23,987 bases of DNA from a virus. Under the pieces are notes generated by a model. That model made no database searches and was not told the origin of the DNA. It saw nothing but the letters and a program-made list of their open reading frames with translations. Below, piece after piece: positions 18,544 to 23,987 of the stretch. A program made the position numbers and the translations under genes. Where the stretch lies: the IMG/VR virus record IMGVR_UViG_3300027608_003751, positions 1 to 23,987 of that record; one strand, given 5' to 3'. Numbering within the stretch: the stretch's first letter is position 1; every line of letters begins with the position of its first letter.

Positions 18544-20249
18544 ACAATTATCTTAGACGCTTCGAGCACCTCAAAAGGGAAACGTTTGCCACGTTTAATT
18601 TTTACTGGCCAAGGCCGTTCATCACGAGCGCCTCTAAAATGCCTAATGTCGTAAACATATGGGTCGGGGGATGTTGGGTCGGGTTGAAGGGAGATTCCGA
18701 ATTCTGGCCACCTTGACCACACTGCGGAACCAAATGGTCTCAGGTCTCTAGATGACATAGTTGTACCTAGTGGCGCGTGGTGCTCAAGCCAAAGAGCGCA
18801 TTTATATACGGTTCGAATTGTGTCCAGATATTTCGCCAACTCAACAGCAAGGGCTTCTGATGTTCTTCCACCTGGGTCAACGAATGCTTTATATAGCGGC
18901 CCTATTAACAGAATGTCTGGCTTTACTCTGTCAATAGCTTCTTCCAAAATGGCCCTGTCTGATGCTTTAAGTAGGTCCATACCTGCTGGTTTTGTTAAAA
19001 TAGATGCAGTCACCTTTGGTACTCTGCCCATGCTCATTGCGTTATTCAAAATAGAAGAAGACATTCTTCTAATAATTCTCTCTGGGTTTTCTAGGTCAAC
19101 AGTAAGAGTCACTACTGGCTTCATTGGCTGAAAAGTAAAGGGATGCACACCAGATGAAGAACATAAGGCAATTTGACGAGCAAGCATTGTTTTACCAACG
19201 CCTTCAGCTGCAACAACAATAACTCTCTCACCCCTTTCTACTAAATTTGGTATGACCCAATCATAACTGTCTGAACCCGTTTCATTAATAAAATCATTCC
19301 ACTGAATGAGTCTGCCTGGGTCGCCTGGGTCGACAATTGTCGATGCAGCAATAATTAACGATGATTTAGAAATTTTTTGTTGAGAATCCAAATCTGCTCT
19401 ATCCAGTACTTCTTTGAGCCGATGGATGGCAAGGTCTTTTGGATTTAGTTGAGACTCATCAACTTCTTTGCTCTCTGGTTCAAAAGCTATTAAGTCGGAA
19501 AGCGATAAGCCCTCATTTAGGTGGTCGGTTACATCTTTTGCTTTTGGTGAAATCCATATTTGAGCATCACAACCTGCTTTTAACAATTCCTCAAGAACCG
19601 TTTGAGCGTGTTGCTTGCCTGGTAAATCATTGTCTGTAATAATTTCAACTAAAGCACCCGACAATGCATCGGTATGTATGTCTAGCCACTTACCTGCCCC
19701 ACCGGGCATCGTGGTGGCGCAAAGACCCATCTCAATAAGCGTGTTAGCGTCTTTTTCTCCCTCAACAACCCAAATAGGTTCACCTTTTGCTTTTGCCGCC
19801 AAAACTGCAGGAAGATTATATAAAACTTTTGGCGTCTCGCCTAAAGAATAAATCCATTCTCCATTTTCGTCTGGTTTTCTTTGTCTAAAAGTTTTAACGC
19901 CGTCTTGATTGACGAAACGTACTTTCTGGAATAATAAATGACCATGCTCATCAGTGAAATCGTAAGCGGCAACAAATTTTAATTTCTCTTTCCTTTCGGT
20001 TCGCTCCTCTTTTGGTGGCATTAATTCATGAACCTTGAGTCCTACGGCAGTACATATTTGATTTACATCACATCCACCGCCCCTATGGCAAGTCACCAGC
20101 ACTCGACCATCCGAGCCTTCCGCTATGGATAAAGATGGATTATTATCGTCATTCCTGCATGGACATTTAGCCTGCCAACCGGAACCTGTTTGTCTCACCG
20201 ACGACAGTCGTGTCAGAAAATTTTCTGCTATTGGGCCTGGTGTTGGCAT
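18540..20249 (-). CDS. Primase-helicase (zinc finger, TOPRIM, RecA-like ATPase)
   Basis: The 569-residue protein combines three modules. Residues 24-66 hold a CHC2-like zinc finger (C29, C31, C54, C60; 'CPCRNDDNNPSLSI', 'VTCHRGGGC'). Residues 158-235 are a TOPRIM domain, with VEGEKDAN (Glu163) and the acidic DND at 206-208. Residues 330-540 are a RecA-like/AAA_25 ATPase with Walker A AEGVGKT (348-354), Walker B DILLIG (445-450) and 'LEHHAP' (489-494). Such fusions synthesise primers and unwind the fork in phage replication. It abuts WhiB upstream (4 bases from that stop to its start) and overlaps the HTH gene by ATGA. The polymerase is not in the window. Confidence 0.88.
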   Translation of the reverse strand: MPTPGPIAENFLTRLSSVRQTGSGWQAKCPCRNDDNNPSLSIAEGSDGRVLVTCHRGGGCDVNQICTAVGLKVHELMPPKEERTERKEKLKFVAAYDFTDEHGHLLFQKVRFVNQDGVKTFRQRKPDENGEWIYSLGETPKVLYNLPAVLAAKAKGEPIWVVEGEKDANTLIEMGLCATTMPGGAGKWLDIHTDALSGALVEIITDNDLPGKQHAQTVLEELLKAGCDAQIWISPKAKDVTDHLNEGLSLSDLIAFEPESKEVDESQLNPKDLAIHRLKEVLDRADLDSQQKISKSSLIIAASTIVDPGDPGRLIQWNDFINETGSDSYDWVIPNLVERGERVIVVAAEGVGKTMLARQIALCSSSGVHPFTFQPMKPVVTLTVDLENPERIIRRMSSSILNNAMSMGRVPKVTASILTKPAGMDLLKASDRAILEEAIDRVKPDILLIGPLYKAFVDPGGRTSEALAVELAKYLDTIRTVYKCALWLEHHAPLGTTMSSRDLRPFGSAVWSRWPEFGISLQPDPTSPDPYVYDIRHFRGARDERPWPVKIKRGKRFPFEVLEASKIIV

Positions 20250-20250
20250 T

Positions 20251-20646
20251 TTACTGAACCTCAGACAATGCGGTTGGTCTCTTAAGACTCTTGGGTTGAC
20301 GAATTAATGCTTCTCCGTTGGCATTTCTATTACCCAATCCAGGTATAAATATTTTTCCATCCCGAGTAAGCCGAACATTGGTTTGAACACGTACTGCTGC
20401 ACGTTGCAGTTCAGTTTTGCCACCCCATATGCCCCATGGTTCGTGTCTTAATGAATATTGCAAACATTCTTCACTGACATCGCAGGTTTTGCAAATCGCA
20501 ATTGCTTTTCGTGTTTTTTCTTTTCTTTCGCGAAATTCCTGAACCTTTGCTCCCCTGACGTGATGAGGGAACCATAACTCCGTGGGATGTCCAACACATT
20601 TGCCGTTTTTCGGTGGATTATTAAAAGGTTCTTTGTTATTATCCAT
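20251..20646 (-). CDS. whiB: WhiB-family iron-sulfur transcription regulator
   Basis: The 131-residue protein has the four WhiB cysteines (C17, C52, C55, C61; spacing C-x2-C-x5-C for the last three), expected to hold a [4Fe-4S] cluster, and the GIWGG turn at 72-76 that contacts sigma factor region 4 in WhiB proteins. It carries a basic C-terminus that can bind DNA (RNANGEALIRQPKSLKR). WhiB proteins work with the host's main sigma factor. Phage-encoded ones (for example in mycobacteriophage TM4) act on host genes and phage regulation. The Shine-Dalgarno is AAAGGGAG. It is the gene immediately upstream of the primase-helicase in the long leftward operon. Confidence 0.93.
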   Translation of the reverse strand: MDNNKEPFNNPPKNGKCVGHPTELWFPHHVRGAKVQEFRERKEKTRKAIAICKTCDVSEECLQYSLRHEPWGIWGGKTELQRAAVRVQTNVRLTRDGKIFIPGLGNRNANGEALIRQPKSLKRPTALSEVQ

Positions 20647-20668
20647 CGACTAACTCCCTTTGATGTGA

Positions 20669-21082
20669 TTATGATTTCATTAGCCTAGCCACATCCCCCG
20701 AAGAAAGAAAAATTATTGCATAATTTATTTCTAAATTTCCGTTGACGTCGCTGGAAATGATGTCAACGGAATCAAGAGGAACTCCAAACCTGGAAGAGAG
20801 TAAAGCCCGTGTTTTACTTAATGTGATTTCATCAGATGCCATTAATGGCGACGTATCGATATATGGTCCCCTATTGGTGAGCGAGAGAGCATTGATTTCT
20901 TTTTGTCTTACATCTACCCTGAGACACCATGCGCAAGCAAGACTCGGTGTTGATGACGCCCTGGGTCTTACTTCGGTGTGCCCACATTCAAGTAGGTGTT
21001 TATACTTGACTTTACCCCAAGCACCCTCGCGGCTCACCTCGACTATCTTTCGTCTAGGGGCGCGACGATGCTCCGTAGTCAT
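20669..21082 (-). CDS. Zinc-ribbon hypothetical protein ending with an LSSG segment
   Basis: The 137-residue protein has a zinc-ribbon-like CGH (residues 33-35) and CAWC pair, with a basic N-terminus (MTTEHRRAPRRKIVEV). This layout is frequent in small actinophage proteins. Its C-terminal part has 'SKTRALLSSRFGVPLDSVDI' and 'YAIIFLSSGDVARLMKS'. LSSG near the end is the same tetrapeptide that punctuates the giant protein, but here it lies in a probable strand-turn-helix and may be chance. No function assigned. An AT-rich inverted repeat precedes the start. Confidence 0.7.
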   Translation of the reverse strand: MTTEHRRAPRRKIVEVSREGAWGKVKYKHLLECGHTEVRPRASSTPSLACAWCLRVDVRQKEINALSLTNRGPYIDTSPLMASDEITLSKTRALLSSRFGVPLDSVDIISSDVNGNLEINYAIIFLSSGDVARLMKS

Positions 21083-21123
21083 AGCGCTAATTTCTTTTTT
21101 GAAAAAGAGAAATTATTGAATTT

Positions 21124-21342
21124 TTAAAACCCAAAAAATCTGCGCAAAAAACTTTTCTTTTTTGCAGGCAGAGCCACCTTGATTGGAGCCTGAACTGGCG
21201 CTGGCAACTTGACCTCTGGAGCAACTGGTGCGCTCTCTTTTGGTTTTGAAGCCGCAGGTGCCTTAGCTGCTTTAGGGGTAGCTTTTTTCTTTGGGGTTGA
21301 TTTTTTCTTTTGTGTTGTCATGGGCAAGAGCTTAGTACACAA
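21124..21342 (-). CDS. Lys/Pro/Ala-rich basic protein with amphipathic tail, TTG start
   Basis: I chose the TTG at 21342 because AAGGAG lies five bases before it; the ATG seven codons later has no ribosome site. The 72-residue product is a low-complexity Lys/Ala/Pro repeat (KKKSTPKKKATPKAAKAPAA) like the tails of bacterial histone-H1-like proteins. It then has Pro/Val spacers and ends KKKSFLRRFFGF, a cationic amphipathic end that could insert into or bind membranes. DNA condensation is one role, membrane targeting another; both are inferred. It is the first gene of the long leftward operon. Confidence 0.7.
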   Translation of the reverse strand: MCTKLLPMTTQKKKSTPKKKATPKAAKAPAASKPKESAPVAPEVKLPAPVQAPIKVALPAKKKSFLRRFFGF

Positions 21343-21360
21343 AAATACTCCTTAGTGGAT

Positions 21361-21371
21361 GTGCTCAGCAC
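21361..21371. promoter_or_regulatory. Palindrome between divergent genes
   Basis: GTGCTCAGCAC is a perfect 5+5 bp palindrome around one base, enclosed by a further imperfect GGAT/ATCC pair (21357/21379). It lies in the 71-bp region between the leftward operon and the rightward genes, a typical place for an operator. No strong -10/-35 pair is evident for either direction. Confidence 0.4.
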
Positions 21372-21413
21372 GACCATCCCCTGTGGAAGGGCTAATTGGC
21401 TTAATCTGGGCTT

Positions 21414-22052
21414 GTGGATGACTATGATAACTCCCTGAGCAAAATGGCCCTAGTCATGACGGCTGCTCAATTAGCCAAGTCAAATACTGTTAAGGAGGAC
21501 GGAATAGGGGAGGACTTGAGTATGAACTTTTTTGGCTGGGTTGATGACCGTCTGGTTATTGTGTGCCAAATGAAAAGGGAGCTTATGAGCCTTTCTACCG
21601 ATAAAAGGCTGCATATAGCGGCTGAGTTATGTTCGGTCCTCAGACGGTACTGGGGGGTGAATTCAATAGCCATGGTCGCAGAGGGCTATTGCTCGGCTAA
21701 CCAAACCAGAACTAAGGATATGGAGCTTTCTATGGCTTTTCTTGACCCCAATATAGGAGTAAAAGAATGCATAACTGTTAGTCATGCTGGTGTTGAAGAA
21801 GATGGTAGAGCCCCATCCTACGTGAGCATGGTGGCAATTCCATATTCTTATGGCTTAAATAAAAGTATTGATTGGTCCGAGATTTTGGTTTACCCAAACG
21901 GGCCAGATGCTCAGCTAAGAAACGGACTTTATCCGAGAATGTTGCAATCAGTTTTAGCAGAAAAAGTTATTGATGATTTACCTAAAGAATCTTATGATGA
22001 GCTAAGAATGCTAATTAAACATAACGGATTCTATGTACAGGAATTTAATTAA
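21414..22052 (+). CDS. Hypothetical protein, 212 aa
   Basis: The frame opens at GTG 21414, but a second start (ATG at 21444, ten codons in) is possible. Neither has a good Shine-Dalgarno, and a TATGAT at 21423-21428 could even produce an mRNA that begins between them. The product is acidic with an alpha/beta look: 'KRLHIAAELCSVLRRYWGVNSIAMVAEGYC' and 'ECITVSHAGVEEDGRAPSYVSMVAIPY'. No family is recognised. The rightward order here is this gene, the zinc-ribbon protein and the ribonucleotide reductase. Confidence 0.75.
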   Translation: MDDYDNSLSKMALVMTAAQLAKSNTVKEDGIGEDLSMNFFGWVDDRLVIVCQMKRELMSLSTDKRLHIAAELCSVLRRYWGVNSIAMVAEGYCSANQTRTKDMELSMAFLDPNIGVKECITVSHAGVEEDGRAPSYVSMVAIPYSYGLNKSIDWSEILVYPNGPDAQLRNGLYPRMLQSVLAEKVIDDLPKESYDELRMLIKHNGFYVQEFN

Positions 22053-22062
22053 TGTATATAAT
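22034..22062 (+). promoter_or_regulatory. Promoter for a leaderless mRNA
   Basis: TGTACA (22034-22039), 17-base spacer, perfect TATAAT (22057-22062), overlapping the end of the upstream gene. Only GGGGT separates the -10 from the ATG at 22068, so the transcript would start at or next to the A of the start codon. Confidence 0.65.
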
Positions 22063-22067
22063 GGGGT

Positions 22068-22394
22068 ATGCCGTTCTACGACTCTCCTTCATTTAGGGAT
22101 AGGGCTAGCGCAGGATTGATACGTAATAGCGGTTCGGGGATACAACAAAACACCCCCTGTCCGATTTGCGGACATCCAACTGGAGATTGCGTCGGAGAAT
22201 CTGAGCCACCAAAAATTATAGCCGGCTATGGCGCAACAGAAGAACTTAAAGAAATTCAAAATTTCTTAGTTGAAGAAGACATATTGCAAACAGTGCAAAT
22301 AACTCCATTTACAAGTGTTAAGGTAATCCTTCACGCAAAAGGGAAATACATACCATACAAAGAAGCCGAGAGTTTGGGTCTAATCAAAAAATAA
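22068..22394 (+). CDS. Small protein with CPICGHPTGDC zinc knuckle
   Basis: The 108-residue protein starts MPFYDSPSFRDRASAGLIRN. It has a compact knuckle CPICGHPTGDC at about residues 31-41, then a small alpha/beta part (EELKEIQNFLVEEDILQTVQ, TSVKVILHAKGKYIPYKEAESLGLIKK). It looks like small phage proteins of unknown function. Transcription probably starts at its own start codon, giving a leaderless mRNA, which bacteria such as actinobacteria translate well. It is followed after 81 bases by the ribonucleotide reductase gene. Confidence 0.72.
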   Translation: MPFYDSPSFRDRASAGLIRNSGSGIQQNTPCPICGHPTGDCVGESEPPKIIAGYGATEELKEIQNFLVEEDILQTVQITPFTSVKVILHAKGKYIPYKEAESLGLIKK

Positions 22395-22475
22395 TTTGAT
22401 TAATTTTAGACCATTTTAGTATTCTGATTTCGGTTAATATCGATAGACCATTTAAACCACTTAAGGAAAATTATT
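22395..22475 (+). other. Leader region of the reductase gene
   Basis: Non-coding, with a TTGATT (22397-22402) and TATTCT (22421-22426) pair at 18-base spacing as a weak promoter, and a repeated TAGACCATTT at 22407-22416 and 22444-22453. I see no terminator and no room for a cobalamin riboswitch. Confidence 0.35.
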
Positions 22476-23987
22476 ATGACATTACTTGACCAAGAATTTG
22501 TAGATTCGTATTCTCAAAAATTACCACCATGGGGTTTTAACGGCATGGGGGAAATTGTTTTCCTTAGAACATATAGTCGCAAAAAAAGTAATGGAAATAA
22601 CGAAACATGGGTTGAAACTCTTCAAAGAGTTATTAATGGTGCGCATGAAATAGGTGTTGATTACACCAAGGAAGAAGCGGAAAAACTATTTGACCACTGC
22701 TTCAATCTTCGTTGTTCTTTTTCTGGACGCTCTTTATGGCAGCTAGGAACACCTCTCGTCCAAAAATTTAATGCCACATCGCTTAACAATTGTTATTTCA
22801 CCAATATTGAAAAAATTGAAGATTTTGAGCTTTTGTTTGAGTATTTAATGCTTGGTGGTGGTGTCGGTTTTTCTGTAGAGCGTTCAAAGATTCACGATTT
22901 ACCAAAAGTTAAGTCAGGGGTTGTAATCACCCAAGAACGCAGCAATGACGCAGACATTATCGTTCCTGATTCGCGTCAAGGTTGGAAACGTCTTCTTCAT
23001 GCTGTATTGAAATCGTATTTTGATACCGGTAAATCATTTTCGTATTCAACTATTTTGATTCGTGAATATGGAGCTCCTTTGAATACTTTTGGTGGTACCG
23101 CATCCGGTCCTGGCGCGCTCATTGATGGAATTTCAGATATCTGCAAGGTCTTGCAGAACCGTGAAGGTAAAAAACTTCGTTCTATTGATGTGTTGGACAT
23201 CTGCAACATCATTGGACGTATTGTCGTTTCTGGTTCTTCACGACGTTCAGCGCAAATCGCCATGGGTGACCCAGACGATGTGTTGTTTATCCGCGCTAAA
23301 AACTGGGCATCAGGCAACATTCCTGCCTGGAGAGCAAATTCGAATAACTCAATTTACGCAGACCATTATGACGAAATAATGAGTGAGCTATGGAAGGGCT
23401 ACGACGGCACTGGGGAGCCCTACGGACTACTAAATCGCCGTCTTGCCCGCAAATATGGTCGCCTCGGTGAAATAAAAATTGATAATTCAATTGAGGGCTT
23501 TAATCCCTGCGCTGAGATTGCTCTTGCTGATGGGGAATCATGTAACTTAGCAACCATATTTTTGTCAAATATTGAGTCACTTGAGCAATTTAAAGAAATC
23601 TCCCGTTTGCTTTACAAGACACAAAAACAAATTACTCGTATGGCGTACCCGTACGAGAAGACAACAAGTATCGTAAGCAAGAACGCAAGACTTGGACAAT
23701 CTGTGACTGGGATACTTCAATGCTCGGAAGAACAGATTTCGTGGCTGTCTCCTGCGTATGAATACTTGCAGGAATTTGACAAGCAGTACTCCGCTGAGCG
23801 TGGATGGCCTGAGTCTGTTCGCTTGACCACGGTTCAGCCCTCTGGAACGCTTTCGCTCCTTCCTGGTGTGACTCCTGGAATCCACCCTGCATTTGCTCCC
23901 TTCTACGTTAGACGAGTTCGTTTTGGCTCTTCTGACCCACTTGTCGATGCGTGTCGTAAGCGTGGATACAAAATCCAGTGGGACATA
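22476..23987 (+). CDS. Class II (B12-dependent) ribonucleotide reductase, partial
   Basis: The frame starts at ATG 22476 after TTAAGGAAAATTATT and is still open at the right edge after 504 codons. Signatures match the monomeric adenosylcobalamin-dependent ribonucleoside triphosphate reductase. C106 is in 'LNNCYFTN'. 'GGGVGFSV' lies at 127-134 and 'SGSSRRSAQIAMGD' at 252-265. NPCAEI (343-348) contains the thiyl-radical Cys345 and Glu347, with C356 eleven residues later. That spacing equals Cys408 and Cys419 of the Lactobacillus leichmannii enzyme. 'QPSGTLSLLPGVTPGIHPAF' follows. It reduces ribonucleotides to deoxyribonucleotides, using B12 as radical source and needing no oxygen or second subunit. 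The missing C-terminus should carry the CxxC redox pair. Confidence 0.93.
   Translation, partial: MTLLDQEFVDSYSQKLPPWGFNGMGEIVFLRTYSRKKSNGNNETWVETLQRVINGAHEIGVDYTKEEAEKLFDHCFNLRCSFSGRSLWQLGTPLVQKFNATSLNNCYFTNIEKIEDFELLFEYLMLGGGVGFSVERSKIHDLPKVKSGVVITQERSNDADIIVPDSRQGWKRLLHAVLKSYFDTGKSFSYSTILIREYGAPLNTFGGTASGPGALIDGISDICKVLQNREGKKLRSIDVLDICNIIGRIVVSGSSRRSAQIAMGDPDDVLFIRAKNWASGNIPAWRANSNNSIYADHYDEIMSELWKGYDGTGEPYGLLNRRLARKYGRLGEIKIDNSIEGFNPCAEIALADGESCNLATIFLSNIESLEQFKEISRLLYKTQKQITRMAYPYEKTTSIVSKNARLGQSVTGILQCSEEQISWLSPAYEYLQEFDKQYSAERGWPESVRLTTVQPSGTLSLLPGVTPGIHPAFAPFYVRRVRFGSSDPLVDACRKRGYKIQWDI

Noticed and set aside
21106-21116. AT-rich inverted repeat before the zinc-ribbon gene as a terminator
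   Set aside because: The stem is almost entirely A/T with no GC core, and the genes on both sides appear to be in one operon.
20742-21119. A 125-codon plus-strand frame
   Set aside because: It is antisense to the zinc-ribbon gene, with no Shine-Dalgarno, while the minus-strand frame has a conserved-looking zinc motif.
22395-22475. Cobalamin riboswitch before the B12-dependent reductase
   Set aside because: The gap is only 81 bases, far too short for the known cobalamin riboswitch, and no such fold is evident.

Overview
The window looks like part of an AT-rich double-stranded DNA phage genome (or a prophage) of an actinobacterial host. The actinobacterial assignment is inference. It rests on a WhiB-type Fe-S regulator, which is essentially restricted to Actinobacteria and their phages, on two promoters that would give leaderless or nearly leaderless mRNAs, and on a tRNA gene without an encoded CCA end. 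The low GC would fit low-GC aquatic actinobacteria, but the sequence alone cannot prove that. No ribosomal or housekeeping genes are present, both window edges cut through genes, and genes are packed with 1, 4 or 8 base overlaps.

Positions 1-5300 (leftward) hold an accessory region of very small genes. It contains a DUF932 protein, a membrane-anchored LysM protein, several small Cys-rich proteins and a two-helix membrane protein. Five near-identical promoters (TAGACATCTG box, 17-18 base spacer, TATGAT-like -10) drive five small operons, four with an almost identical leader and Shine-Dalgarno sequence. Between operons lie a four-hairpin element (3031-3168) and a tandem AT-rich repeat block (4101-4327). 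Positions 5341-5931 hold a palindrome-dense noncoding stretch and a lone rightward winged-helix gene surrounded by copies of a GATAnATnTATC palindrome. One further copy sits upstream of the DUF932 gene.

Positions 5926-9743 (leftward) carry small unknown genes, a tRNA with CAT anticodon that resembles tRNA-Ile2, a PD-(D/E)XK-like nuclease candidate and a secreted lysozyme/transglycosylase-like protein with its own near-consensus promoter. A single-strand DNA-binding protein (9844-10308) and an AT-hook-like protein (10783-11010) are transcribed rightward.

Positions 11017-21342 (leftward) form one long operon. It begins with a basic Lys/Pro/Ala-rich protein, a zinc-ribbon protein, WhiB, a primase-helicase, a terminase-small-subunit-like HTH protein and an RHH/zinc protein. 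It then continues with a 2082-residue multidomain protein and one small gene. The giant protein is the most remarkable object here. It has a zincin-type metallopeptidase, a DEDDh exonuclease, an ADP-ribosyltransferase-like domain, a GNAT acetyltransferase, a five-HTH segment and a second ADP-ribosyltransferase-like domain, separated by twelve exact copies of the tetrapeptide LSSG (ten preceded by K or R). It fits the 'polyvalent protein' concept of phage-delivered multidomain effectors. The regular LSSG punctuation further suggests either a polyprotein with processing sites or a cassette system for swapping domains.

Positions 21414-23987 run rightward: an unknown protein, a zinc-ribbon protein with a leaderless promoter, and the first 504 residues of a monomeric class II (B12-dependent) ribonucleotide reductase that supplies deoxynucleotides for replication.
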